This document shows, in pieces, positions 11,499-22,198 of a stretch of DNA of 64,000 nucleotides. The position numbers and the translations under genes are program-made. Where the stretch lies: positions 1 to 64,000 of the forward strand of contig WOFQ01000031.1 in the NCBI GenBank assembly GCA_012184525.1, in the 5' to 3' direction. This DNA comes from Xenoacremonium recifei. Its lineage: Eukaryota > Ascomycota > Sordariomycetes > Hypocreales > Nectriaceae. The notes below the pieces were generated by a model. It worked only from the letters and a program-made list of their open reading frames with translations, was not told the origin of the DNA and searched no databases. Every line of letters starts with the position of its first letter. Position 1 is the first letter of the stretch.

Positions 11499-12593
11499 TC
11501 AAAACGGATCATCCAGATCCATCTTGCTCCCTCCACCCGCCACCGCCGCCGCCGCTGCCGTCGCAACCCCCTTCTCCATCTTCTCCTCCCCCACAAACAC
11601 CCCCAACCCCGAGAAGGCCTCAAACAGCGCCCGTGACAAATACTCATCTGGACTATACCCCCCAGTCTTGAACTCCGGCTTCGTACGCGTAACCTCCAAC
11701 CACTCGCTTGTGTATGCACCCAACTTATCCGTCCCAACATCCACGCGCGTCGGCGCCATGCTCAGCCCGCCAAACGGATCATACGGCTTATTGCGCTCCT
11801 CGGCGACAGCCTTGCGGTCGCGCAGCCCGCGGATGGAGAGGTCAGCGCCAGCAGTGGTGAGGGCTTCTTCGCGGCGGAGTTGCTGGCCGCGCTTTTTGAG
11901 GCGGATGCGGTCCATGGCGGCGGTGGCTTGGCCGAGCTCGGCGTTCTGCAGGGTGTCGAGCATTTCCTCGCGGAGGCGGGCGGCGCTGGCTTTTTCTTCG
12001 GCGTCGGCGCGGAGTTCCTGGAGGCGGCGTTGGCGCGCGGCGTCTTGCTCGGCGGCGAGGCGCCGGGTGCGTGCTTCGTCGGATTCGCGGGCGAGGCGGC
12101 GGTTGCGCTCGATGTCGGCCTTGTGGCGGGCTTCCCACTCGGCGAGCTTTGCTTCGGCTTCCTTGCGTGCAGGCTCGGGGCCGTTGACGAGGTCGTCCGT
12201 CAGGCACTCGACCATGTAGAGGTAGTCGTTGTAGGCGTCGAGCGTCTCGAAGTCATCCTCCACCTTGTTGAAGACAGCAGCGACGCGGCGGCGAATGTCG
12301 ACCTCGCGCTCGACGCCCAGGTCGGCAAAGAAGGCGGACTTGAAGCCGCGTAGACGCAGCGTCTTGTGGCAGCCGGCGTAGGGGCATTGGTTGGGTCCGT
12401 CTTTGAAGATGCGCTCGACGCAGGTCTTGCACATGCGGTGGTAGCACTCAGGGTTGATGCGGAATTCCATGTCCTTGTTGAAGTAGCGGGTAGTCTTGCA
12501 GACGGGGCAGGTTTCGTCTTCGTCGGGGGGCGGAGGGTTGAAGTTGTTCGTGGTAGAGGCGTGCCGTATTGACACGGCTGCTTGTCGAGACAT
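11499..12593 (-). CDS. TFB3: TFIIH subunit Tfb3 / CDK-activating kinase assembly factor MAT1
   Basis: Links the TFIIH core to the Kin28 kinase module and activates that kinase. Intronless. I take the start at the ATG at 12593 (MSRQAAVSIRHAS); an ATG 14 codons upstream at 12635 is also open. An N-terminal C3HC4 RING is complete: CPVCKTTRYFNKDMEFRIN, CYHRMCKTCVERIF, and CPYAGCHKTLR. The hallmark MAT1 region follows (EREVDIRRRVAAVFN, then FETLDAYNDYLYMVE), then a long charged coiled coil rich in Glu/Arg. The C-terminal part (YDPFGGL, YTSEWLEVTRTKPEFKTGGY) is the segment that contacts the kinase and cyclin. Length of 364 residues is in the usual range. Head-to-head with NudC about 415 bp away. 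Confidence 0.95.
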   Translation of the reverse strand: MSRQAAVSIRHASTTNNFNPPPPDEDETCPVCKTTRYFNKDMEFRINPECYHRMCKTCVERIFKDGPNQCPYAGCHKTLRLRGFKSAFFADLGVEREVDIRRRVAAVFNKVEDDFETLDAYNDYLYMVECLTDDLVNGPEPARKEAEAKLAEWEARHKADIERNRRLARESDEARTRRLAAEQDAARQRRLQELRADAEEKASAARLREEMLDTLQNAELGQATAAMDRIRLKKRGQQLRREEALTTAGADLSIRGLRDRKAVAEERNKPYDPFGGLSMAPTRVDVGTDKLGAYTSEWLEVTRTKPEFKTGGYSPDEYLSRALFEAFSGLGVFVGEEKMEKGVATAAAAAVAGGGSKMDLDDPF

Positions 12594-13008
12594 CTTGGAG
12601 GTGGTGGTTCGAGGAAACGTCGAAGGGGGATTCACGGTAAGAGAAAGGCAAGTGTAGAGTTACTGGTGGGCTCAGCCTTTCCTCAATCTCTCTCCCTGTC
12701 GCCCAGACTTTGATGAAGCGCCGGTCAAAGTGCGCGCTGTCGATACCGCATCAAAGGGGGAGGATTGTAGGAGGCTGGGTTCGTGAACATTAAAGTGAGA
12801 CTGAGACGAAGCTTTGAGCGGCACCCGCGCGGCTGAGAAAGCACAGGGAGCTACCACGCTAATCGAAGCTCCCCATTGGCTCCAGCCCCGATTACACACC
12901 CGGCCGCCACGCACCGCCACACCCCGCCATGGAACGGTCAGCCTTCTCGAGGCCTGGAGCTTCCACGACTTTCTTTACCACCACCACCATACGTCAAGAA
13001 CCGTGACC
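12594..13008. promoter_or_regulatory. Divergent promoter, Tfb3 / NudC
   Basis: 415 bp separates the two start codons, so both promoters must share it. The side near NudC carries a CACC/CCACCACCAC tract just before its ATG. No clear TATA box is visible, consistent with housekeeping genes. Confidence 0.5.
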
Positions 13009-13735
13009 ATGGCCGACAAAGGTACGATGCCGCTTCATTCCTACATGGTTCCAATAGCTGCAACTCTTGCAAATCCGTCATACTCCAGAATCTATCCATC
13101 ATGACCGCTAACTCAGCCCTTCAGAACCCAACCCCGCCGAAGAGGCCGCTGCCCGCGCGAAGGAGGCTGAGGAGCAGGCTGCTCTGCCCTACAAGTGGAC
13201 GCAGGTCATCAGCGAGCTCGACATCACCTTCACCGTGCCCGGGAACCTCAAATCGAGAGATCTTGTCATCGACATTAAGAAGAAGAGCCTCGTCGCCGGG
13301 ATCCGAGGCCAAGAGCCCATCATCAAGGTACGCCTCCCTGTCTCCCTCCCTTGCACTCTTCCGCAAACCCTCACACACCTACAGGGCGACCTTCCTCACG
13401 CCATCATCGTCGACGACTCAACCTGGACGCTCGCCTCCAACAGCGACGGCACCAAGACGGTCGAGATCCACCTCGACAAGGCCAACAAGATGGAGTGGTG
13501 GGCGCACGTTGTGACTGACGCCCCCAAGATCGACGTCACCAAGATCCAGCCCGACTCGTCCAAGCTGTCAGACCTGGACGGCGAGACCCGCGGCATGGTC
13601 GAGAAGATGATGTTCGACCAGCGCCAGAAGGAGGCCGGGTTGCCCACGAGCGACGAGCAGAAGCGCATGGATATCCTGAAGAAGTTCCAGGAGCAGCATC
13701 CCGAGATGGACTTCAGCAAGGCCAAGATTAATTGA
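13009..13735 (+). CDS. nudC: Nuclear movement protein NudC (CS domain)
   Basis: A p23-like co-chaperone needed for dynein-dependent nuclear migration, first found in Aspergillus nidulans. Three exons (13009-13021, 13125-13327, 13385-13735) encode 188 residues. The first coding exon has only 13 bases, giving MADK plus one base, and joins in frame at the acceptor at 13123-13124. A short Ala/Glu-rich stretch leads into the CS domain from YKWTQVISELDITF through SLVAGIRGQEPII, GDLPHAII and STWTL, up to about residue 120. The C-terminal part (MVEKMMFDQRQKEAGLPTSD and KFQEQHPEMDFSKAKIN) is the conserved NudC tail. The length fits the fungal proteins, which lack the long N-terminal coiled coil of animal NudC. 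Confidence 0.95.
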
Positions 13736-13832
13736 TATGACGGACCAGAAGAAAAATAAAAGCGATATAATACCCGCGCCCTTGAACAGGGTTGGCGTTG
13801 ATGTTGTTCATGAAGCATATATTCATCGTTTC

Positions 13833-15913
13833 TCATCTCGACTCTAGTGCTACTGCTGCCCGCTCCAGGAAGGCATTAAAATCTCGAACCTGGCTCAGGA
13901 TCCCGCCTGCCGCACTACTCGAGCTAGCTTCTTCTGATATTCGTGATATGAGGACTTCCAGATTGGCCAATTCAGCCTGCTTCGCCTCTGCCCGCGACGA
14001 TTGGGGAGCTGTTCGGGCCTGGTCGATGACAAGGTCGATGTCATGCATGAGTGATGAGGCGTTGAGCCGAGACTACAAGTACCGTTAGCAGGGAAAGGAT
14101 ATGTGCTTGAGATGGTCTCTTACGTTTGACTCCTTGGTGTCCTCCTCGTGCTTACTCCTGATGGCATCCATCTGCAGCGCGACCTGCTCTCTCTCCGCTT
14201 TGAGGCGTAGGATATCATCCCGTAGAGCTAGCTTCTCCCTCTGGACATGACGCACACGCTTTCGCAACGTCTGCCAGTCGTTCAGATATATTGCCTGTAC
14301 TCGTTAGCCTCTTCGTCTCCCTTGTGACAACAAGGCACTTACATGTTGCAGCAACGACGCATTGAGTTCCTCCCTGTAGGCTTCCAGCGCTCTCATCTTG
14401 ATGCGATATTCCTTCTTCTTCGCCTTGTCCTCCGTGTTACCTAGTAGCGTCTCGAATTGTACCAGTGTCGAGTCAATGACCTCGGTGCAGACCTGCGCCA
14501 GCACATCCACGACCGTCTCGCCACTGTTTGCAAACGGCACTGTAGACTGCAACGGATCGTCCTCGCCTGCCTCTTCGAGGATCTGTTGCTTCACGTTGAC
14601 GAAGCGTTGGACCGTGATCTCAATGGACGGGCCATCGTCTGCACCGCTTGTCCGTCGTGTTTTAGGTGCGGTTTTGGGTTCCGCTGCTTTGCTCTTGCGC
14701 CTCGTTTCTTTCGGTGCTTTTGACTTCGCCTTTGGAGCAGCAGATTGTCTCTGGACAGCGGGACTCCTTGGTTGTCGTCCTCTTCTCTTCTTTGGTGCAG
14801 GTTCTTCTTCCTCCGCCTCCTCTTCCTCCAGATCCTCAGCATCTGCCATGCCAAGCTCTGGTGATGTCTTCCGTGGACTTCGTCTCCGTCGTTCCTTCCC
14901 CAGAGCTCTCGCGGCTTCGATTTCGTCAATTTCCTCGGCCTCCTCTGGCTCGTCCTCAATGACTGGTTCTTCGTCGGTCTCTGCTGGGTCGCTGACCTGC
15001 TCAAGCTCCTCCACAACCTCGTCGGATGTTTCCTGAGCAGGTCTCTCGTCCACACGATCTGACGAAAGCTCGTCGACTTCGTCCACGTCTGCCAAACGAG
15101 AACTCAACCGCGCGGTCCGCGCCGATCGTACCGAAGCCGCATCACTCATCCGCCTCACCTTGCGCGCCAGAGGCGACGAAGACGGCGGTGCATCATCTCC
15201 AAGAACAGAGTCGTTTCGTCTTGCACTCGACGGCAGTCCTGGACTACTCATAACCACGCGCCGCTGTCCGCTCCCAGGCTTTCCTGCGGGACTCTCCTCG
15301 ACCTCCTCAAACGACGCGCTCGCCGGCCTGCGCATCGGGGATCGGAAAGGAACTGGTTCGGGCAGCGTCTCGAGGTCGTCCTCCCCTTCCTCCTGCTGTG
15401 GCGACACGAGAGGCGATCTCCGTATGCTTCGTACCGATGCTCTTGTTCCATTCTGAAGACTGCGACGGCTAGCTTGAGGCTCTACTACTTGCGCGACCGA
15501 CTCCTTAGATGTGTCGGGCAGGTCGTAGGGACTCTGGGCCGCAGACCGCCTCGATCGTGGCGAAACCCTCGTCTGCGCTTGAGAGGTCGCAACTGCAGCT
15601 GGCAGTGCCGAGTTGTCCAGCTTCCTCCTCTTAGCAGACGTGTTTGGCTCTTGGCGCACAGGCGACGGTTCGGGGGGAGGGACGGAAGCGAGGCCGGCGA
15701 TGTCGATGTGGAAGGACTCGTCGCCGACATTTGCGCGCCTATGAATTGCTATCAGCTTGGTTATATCATAGATAGTAAATCCAAACGGCTCACTGTGCGC
15801 CTCGAAGGCGTTCATTGAGCTTCTCGGCTCGACGTTCTCGGCCTGTTGTTAGCGGTTAGATGGGTACTGTTTATTCCACCGCGCGCTCATGAATGGGACT
15901 TGCCTGTGGCCAT
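13833..15913 (-). CDS. AME1: Inner kinetochore protein Ame1 / CENP-U
   Basis: Ame1 with Okp1 (the COMA complex) joins centromeric nucleosomes to the outer Mis12/Mtw1 complex. Five exons: 15913-15904, 15842-15794, 15738-14343, 14294-14124 and 14072-13833, giving 621 residues. The first coding exon is 10 bases and is followed by a GC-AG intron (donor GCAAGT). Joining exons 1-3 gives an N-terminus MATGRERRAEKLNERLRGAQ, which fits the short basic Ame1 N-terminal motif that binds Mtw1/Mis12c. The middle is long, acidic and low in complexity, with AT-hook-like KKRRGRQPR. The C-terminal third carries SIEITVQRFVN and then long coiled coils (VRHVQREKLALRDDILRLKA), as in CENP-U/Ame1. The C-terminal domain alone would leave doubt; the N-terminal motif makes the call strong. 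Confidence 0.85.
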
Positions 15914-16501
15914 TGTGAGAAGTGAAGCGCGCTATGCAGCGTCCGTCACATGCGCCAGCTATTCGAACGCTCGTTGGAAATGCGACTTCGTTCGTGGTCG
16001 GAATTTGGGGGATTTTGGCGGATTTGCTGGTGTTGAAGGAGTGACGTTTGTGCAGTCCTGCGACGCGTGGGGTGAGACGCGTTGAAGCTCAAGCCAGCCG
16101 CGGGGCACTAACAGCAGTCCACTGTTCCAACGTCCCTACAGCGGCTTTCATGTTAAGACTGAATCCAGGCCTTCATTGTGGCCGCAAGACACAAAGGATC
16201 TCCCAAAACCAAAACAACTCAAGAAGACCGCCTTTTGAATTTGTATTAATTGTCCCTTTTATTACGCCATCGCTGACACAACTCCTATTAATCGAATGGG
16301 TACCTATTTTTGCCAGAACTCAACTCCATGGCCCAATCCACGGGCCGGGTATCATGATGAAAAACCCCCTCAAGACCATTCTCCTTTCGATGCTATTCTC
16401 TTTGTTTCTCATAGCTCCTCATCCGGAATCCATCGCTCCAATTCCTCGTCGTATTCGTGGCTACAGCTGTCAGTCGAATTCAATCCGACGGTGCTGAATA
16501 C
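15914..16501. other. Intergenic between Ame1 and LicD-family gene
   Basis: Holds the Ame1 promoter on its left side and the 3' end of the LicD-family gene on its right. The scattered short frames have no recognisable motifs. Nothing else seen. Confidence 0.5.
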
Positions 16502-17646
16502 TTACTCATGAAACTTCGTGTTCTTCAACGCCTTTTCGCCATACTCGGATGCTAGGAGGTCCCGATACCGATAAGGGATGAGAGCCGGAACCCCTTCAAA
16601 CGTTGTGTTCCGCAATGGAAACACGTATGTGTCCTGTGGAACGTCAGAACCCCTGCCTACCCATCGGATGATACTGACACTCACCCTGTACTGATGGCCG
16701 TGCTTGTCGTAGAGCATGCCCTCACCGGCTGGATGGTCCAGGTCGTAGCGCGCGGCAGTGATGTCGATGAACAAGCCCGTCTCCATGTCGATCCAGCGAG
16801 CATCAATAAAGTTGAGGATGTCGTCCTGTTCACGGTGCTTGAAATGCGGGTTGATTTCCAGCAGGAAGAAGCGGCCCGTGTCCAAGCTACCGTACCTATA
16901 ATAGTAGATGGTCATGTTGTGGTAGGCAGCGAGGAAGTACATGTCCGCCTCTGTGACCTGGACGTCGGCATCGAGGTCCCACGGCATGGTCTGGTGTGAC
17001 GGCATGTTAGATGAGGGTTTGTTCTTGTGTCGTTCCAGGAGTACTGTACCTGCTTCCCCCACCACCAGCCGAGCAGCGAGCCATGCATCAACCAGGTCTG
17101 CACACCAAGGTCGCGAAAGGTGGCCAAGTAGGTCTGGATGAGGACTTTGATGGCTGCGCGCTGTTCATCCTCCTCGAGAGGATAGGGATTCTTCATAAAC
17201 CGGGCATCATAATGGGCGAATCCGCTGAGATGTGTGTTAGTGGTGTTGTGGCTGTCTTGACGAGTCATGCGAAAAACTCACGGTGCTTCCTCTGTAGGCG
17301 CAAAGCGTTAGCGAATCCATTTCCGGAGAGAGGATAAGGAGGCACAAAGAAATGAGGGGGCAGTTTGTTGAAATGAAAGGAAATAGAAGAGAGATCATTG
17401 AGAAGAGAGCAAAGAAGCATCATAAAGATATGTCATGAGGACGAGAATGAGAGTTTACTCACTAAAATGTTTGGGCTCGGGAAAGTCTCCTGAGGATCTC
17501 TTGGCAAGCTCCTTGGCAGCGTCCCGATCGAGTTGGACGCCTGAGCTTGAATCCTGCCCTGGAGCTGGAGCCGGAGCAGCTACAGCGGCAGTGCCGGCTA
17601 AGGCGAGGCAGCTCACGATGCTGCCGACCAGCGCCTGGAACTTCAT
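16502..17646 (-). CDS. Secreted LicD-family protein (phosphotransferase fold)
   Basis: LicD proteins transfer phosphocholine or phosphosugar groups; the fungal relatives include Mnn4-type regulators of mannosyl phosphorylation. Five exons: 17646-17463, 17291-17282, 17224-17050, 16990-16685 and 16633-16502, giving 268 residues. Exon 2 is a 10-base microexon. Only its inclusion joins KHF to KEAPGFAHYDARF, the conserved start of the family. A signal peptide covers about residues 1-23. The LicD core shows TWLMHGSLLGWWWGKQ then MPWDLDADVQV, whose Asp residues are the expected metal/nucleotide ligands, and the later WIDMETGLFIDITA block. The protein is shorter than Mnn4 and lacks its Lys/Glu repeats, so it is more likely a stand-alone LicD enzyme in the secretory route. 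Substrate unknown. Confidence 0.88.
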
Positions 17647-19351
17647 GATGCCGCGTCACGAGTCAGCCGAGAGACAGTCGAAACAGCGATGCGATTGACG
17701 ATGCAGAGATTCGAGAGAAGGCGGCGGCGATTGAGGCGAGGGAGAGAAGAGAGGGGGAGAGCGAGCACCCGTCCGTCTGGCTGGTTCTGGTTCTGTTTCT
17801 GGTGCTGGCGCACCCGGGGATCTGATCGCCTTAGCGGCCTTATATCAGGTACAAGCGCCGTCCAGTGCGCCGACGGGGCTACGTCAGTGCGGTATTCGGT
17901 GAGCCAGAGCTGAAGCGGGCTGGCTGCAGTGGCTTGCTGGTGTAATTAACAGATGGAAGAGTCGAGAGTTGGCGAGGCCGTCAATGGGTAGGGAATAAGA
18001 GGGAAGAGAGCAAGGCTGAAGAGATGTAGATCGGCAACTGCAGTTTAGTTTGGTTTGTGCGCTGAGGGGCTCGCTCTTTCCTTTGTTCCATCCCACATGA
18101 CGCGTTGCGCGGCGACTCGTCATGGGGAGGCGACAGAAGGATTTCTTCAGCGGGCAATCGGTCGCTGGACGGCAGGGAATACAGGCGTCGAAACCCCGGG
18201 CTGGTGATGAAGGACGGCGGCAGATGGGGCCGGCCGCGTCACCCACGTCCCGAAGGTCGACTTAAATACCGAAAAGAGGGATGTGATAGATCAAGGGTTT
18301 TCTTCTAGTCTTCGCAGTTCGCATTCCGAGCCCAACCTGTGTCTCGGATAGGCAATTGAGTTGCGAGCTTGCAGCATCAGACCACGGCACTTGACAGCTT
18401 CCATTGAGAATTGAGAAGGCAATAGTCTAGCCCGCCATCTCGCAAGTGTCGTCTGCTTAGTGCTGCACTTTAACATTAAGGGGATCTCAGTCTTTCAGCG
18501 CTCACTTATTAGGGAGTGGAGGCTTCAGATCGCGCCGTTAGAGTTGCGTCCAGCATGCCGAGATGCCGTCCACCGGGTTTGCCAGTGCCGGACGTTTAAA
18601 ACGCTATCCAAATTCCAGAGCCTCAAGCGAGTTGTAGATCTGTGCCAAGCTGCAAATCCCAGTAAACTAACATATATTCCCCATTCCCCTTCTTTGACAA
18701 CTCAACATGCCACTCAAAGTCTGGTTGGCCAGGTTTTGTCGAGACTTTCCAGCTGCAGCCTCTAGGGGGCTGACTAGTCCATGACGGTTAGTGTACTGCA
18801 CTGCACGATGTCTACCACCGTAATAAATGATCAGAGTTGGCCACAATGCCCGACAACAGAGATGGGTGCTAATATGGTAAATCCTTGTTGAATTCAAGAT
18901 TCAGCTTCAGGTATACTCCGTACATACTCCGTATATACCCCATAAGTAGTTAACGCACCGCATAACTCCAGATCTCTCGCCTCAGACACTGCCTCAGCCA
19001 CATGCCCCGCCACTCCCCTATCCCCGATAGTACAGAGTAAGCTGTTCTTTTGTGGCTTCGCAGGGTGCCAGCCAGTCCAGACCAATCCGTGGCTGTACTG
19101 ACGCAAGCTTCAGCCCCAGCGCCGCGACTTACTTTCTCCTCATCCACCAAAGCAGCTGCCTGGTTGCGATCCATCGTCTTTGCTGCGTCCTCTTTCTCGT
19201 CGCTCCCTAGGATTGCCTCTTCTCCTTTTCTTCTTCCCTCCGAACTGCTCGGCCATAGCAGATATACCCCTCCGCCCCGCCGCCTGGGACCAGGAGCCTC
19301 CGCGATACCCTCATAAAGCGAAGTCGAGGCCACGAGCCCCCTATCATCACC
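17647..19351. other. Intergenic between LicD-family gene and KDEL receptor
   Basis: About 1.7 kb with divergent promoters. TACTCCGTA occurs twice close together at about 18910-18930. No frame with recognisable protein was found. Confidence 0.55.
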
Positions 19352-20508
19352 ATGGGCGCCTGGAACGTATGTCTCTTTGCGCACCACCTCGCCGCGAGAT
19401 ATATCGTCGTCAAATGCTGACAATCCCTCGCAGGTCTTTCGCATCTTGGGCGACCTGTCCCATATGGCGTCCAAATGCATCCTGATCTTCTCCATCCACC
19501 GAAACCGCAGCGCCGAGGGTGTCTCGCTCATCACCCAGATCCTCTACGCCCTCGTCTTCTGCACGCGGTATCTCGATTTGTTCATGGAGAGCCATGCATG
19601 GAACTTCATCTTCAAGGTGTTCTACATCCTGTCGTCCTTCTACATCTTGGGTCTTATGCAGTGGATCTTCCCCCGATCGCGGGAGCGTGAGGTGTCCTGG
19701 AAGATTGGCGCTATCATCTTGGGAGGCTCCGTTGCTCTGTCGCCCTTTATCATGATGATCTTTGAGAAGCGATGGGGATTCCGAACCGTACGTGCTAGGC
19801 CAACGCTTGCCCAGACTGCCAAAAGCTGACCATCGTTTACAGTGGATGTGGGACTTTTCTGAGGTCCTCGAGTCCGTCTGCGTGCTCCCCCAGCTGCTGC
19901 TCCTTCGTCAAACGACCGTTCCGACCGTTATCGACTCGTTCTACCTCCTGACTCTCGGCTCCTACCGTGCCCTATACTGCATCAACTGGTTCATCCGCGA
20001 GATCGACGACAACCGCAAGCCGTCCGCCGTGTCTGTCATCTTCGGCATCATCCAGACAGCTCTGTACATTGACTTTGCCTATGTCTACTACTCGCGCCAG
20101 CGCGTCAAGCTTCGAGGCGGCGGCATCGTCGATGCTGACGACATGCGCCGTGGCTGGCTGCTGCGCCGCATCTTTGGCAAGCGTGTCGAGGATGCTGAGG
20201 AGGACGAGGAGACTGGTGGTCTCGTTGGTAACCACGAGCCCAGCCGACGCACCGGTGGACGACCTAAATGGGGCGCCCGCGGTATCTCTGTCAGTGCTGA
20301 CGACGGCATTCTTGAGACGGAGCGCCAGAACCGCGAGCACGACGAGCAGATCGATGGCGTTGTTGACCCGGACGCCAAGATGCAGGACCCTGATGACTTG
20401 GCCAAGGCTCTGGACGACGATGACGAAGAGACGCCCCTGCGACCCGGTCAGGATGCTAGCAACGGTCAACCCAGCGGCATTCACGGCGGCGAGGAGTGGC
20501 GCGACTAA
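19352..20508 (+). CDS. ERD2: KDEL receptor (ER lumen protein-retaining receptor) with long acidic tail
   Basis: Returns HDEL/KDEL-bearing ER proteins from the Golgi. Three exons: 19352-19366, 19434-19787 and 19843-20508, giving 344 residues. The first exon encodes only MGAWN. Residues 6-215 are the seven-helix ERD2 core: RILGDLSHMASKCILIFSIH, GVSLITQILYALVFCTRYLD, then WMWDFSEVLESVCVLPQL, TLGSYRALYCINWFIRE and YIDFAYVYYSRQRVK. The core normally ends near here at about 210-220 residues. This protein continues for about 125 residues of acidic, Asp/Glu-rich, polar sequence (EDAEEDEETGG, DDDDEETPLRPG) with no further membrane segments. The tail should face the cytosol, where trafficking signals of the receptor lie. 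Core identity is secure; the role of the tail is unknown. Confidence 0.96.
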
Positions 20509-21333
20509 GTTTGTGTGATCTTGGAGCAGGGAGACAAGACTGTAGAGTCTTCTCTTCTCCTCGAACACGGCCAAACCAATCGAAGCAACGGAAGAAGGCA
20601 TGTGACGATATATGGGAATGTTGGAATCAAAGGATCCGGTCTTTGAAGGGAAACATCTTTTTTGGACGACGGGGAGCTGGGAAAGGGTTAGACCTGTTGT
20701 CTATTCCGGAGCACACTTGGGGGTCTTTTCTCATGGGGTGTTCTTTGTGACTGTTTGGGGCCAGATTCATCATCAGATACGGGATTTTCTTACATTTTCT
20801 CTATTTTTATTTTCCGTGTATAATGTCAATTTTCCTGCCTCATGAATTTTTCTGGGCAAAGCATGGTGAACTGAACGTTGGGAAAGCTCCTGGAAGTGAG
20901 GTGCCGAGGTTTGTCAATGGGCGACTGTCCATTGGTCAATGGCTGGCTCGGACCAGCTTATGATGGTTCTCCACGGATGGATGGTCATGAAATAAACATT
21001 TCAAGGATTCAAGAGTTTCAATCGCATCACACGTGGAAGTTATTTATGTATTGAGTAGCCTAACTTCTAGGACTCTCTCTTCATCGCCTATCCTACCACC
21101 TCCATTGCGAGGTCCTCCTCGGACACCCGACGTATACAAAAGCTCTCCACCACGGAGGCTCCTCTCCCATCAAAAGCTCATAACGCCGCACTGGAATATA
21201 TATAGAGATAGTATACCAATCCAGAAACCCATTCCCAGCAGGATCCCTCCAGTGAAAAAAGAGAGAAAAAAACTCCGGTGTCAGGCCGCAGCCCAAGTAA
21301 CAGAAACATATGTATAGTGAATCAAAGCAAGCC
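20509..21333. other. Convergent 3' regions, KDEL receptor / adenylate kinase
   Basis: The two genes converge here. AT-rich stretches near 20800-20830 (TTTATTTTCC, TATAATG) and near 21195-21205 could be 3' processing signals. No gene supported. Confidence 0.5.
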
Positions 21334-22198
21334 TCAGTGGACAAAACGCTTTTCGAACTCCTCGTACAGCTTCGGGCTGATCTCGTCGCTGCTCATGCCC
21401 TCGACCTCGACCAGCACGCCCTTGCGCGCATAGTGCTCCAGCAACGGCTCGCTCGTCTCCTGGAACTTCTCGAAGCGCGCCCGATACGTCTCCTCGTTGT
21501 CATCCGGCCTCTGCACGAGCCGCTCGCCCGTCACATCGTCGATCCCCGGCACGCGGGGGGCGTTGAACGTGGTGTTGTAGACCCGGCCTGACGGCTCATG
21601 CACCCACCGGCCGGCGATGCGCTCCATTATCACGGGCAGGGGCGTGTGCAGCGAGACGACGAGGTTGATCGGCACGATGGTGTCGAGCACGTCGGCTTGG
21701 GCGGCGGTGCGGGGGAAGCCGTCGAGGATGAAGGAGGCGGAGGGGTCGTCGGAGGCTTGCGGCGGAGTGTGCTCGTCGAGGCGGAGGGGCGCGGCGATGA
21801 TGCTGTCCATCCGGTCGTCGTAGTATACCGGGTCGGAGAGGCTCGTGGCTTCGGAGTTGAGCGTCATGACGTTGGGGCCGCTGCGGCCGAAGAGCCAGCC
21901 GCGCGTGTAGAGCTCGTTGGAGATGAGCCGCAGCATCAGGTCGTCGGCGACGAGCCCGCCGGACTTGATGGTCTTTTCGACCTTGATGCCTGTGGGAGGA
22001 TCAGCGGAAGGGTCTCGGAAGGGATGACTAGAAAGTCTTACCCAGAGGCGTCCTCTCCTTGACATTGTGTCGCAGCAGATCGCCAGTGCTGATGGACTGC
22101 AGCTGCGGGAAGCGGGCGAGGAGGCGCTCGCTCTGGGTGCCTTTGCCCACGCCGGGCGCGCCGAAAAGAATGACTCTGGCGGCCCTGTTCAGTCTCAT
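21334..22198 (-). CDS. ADK2: Adenylate kinase, mitochondrial type (GTP:AMP phosphotransferase)
   Basis: Transfers phosphate between nucleoside triphosphates and AMP in the mitochondrial matrix. Two exons, 22198-22042 and 21989-21334, give 270 residues. The start at 22198 (MRLNRAARVILFGAPGVGKG) has only a few residues before the P-loop GAPGVGKGT, so any targeting signal is minimal, as in yeast Adk2. Then come the AMP-binding STGDLLRHNV, the core FILDGFPRTAAQADVLD, and RIAGRWVHEPSGRVYN, the first half of the LID domain. The LID continues with the spacing of long-type kinases but without zinc cysteines. A Ser/Pro-rich insertion of about 35 residues (PLRLDEHTPPQASDDPSAS region) sits before the DGFPRT motif. 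Adk2 versus another long-form kinase rests on overall resemblance. Confidence 0.9.
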
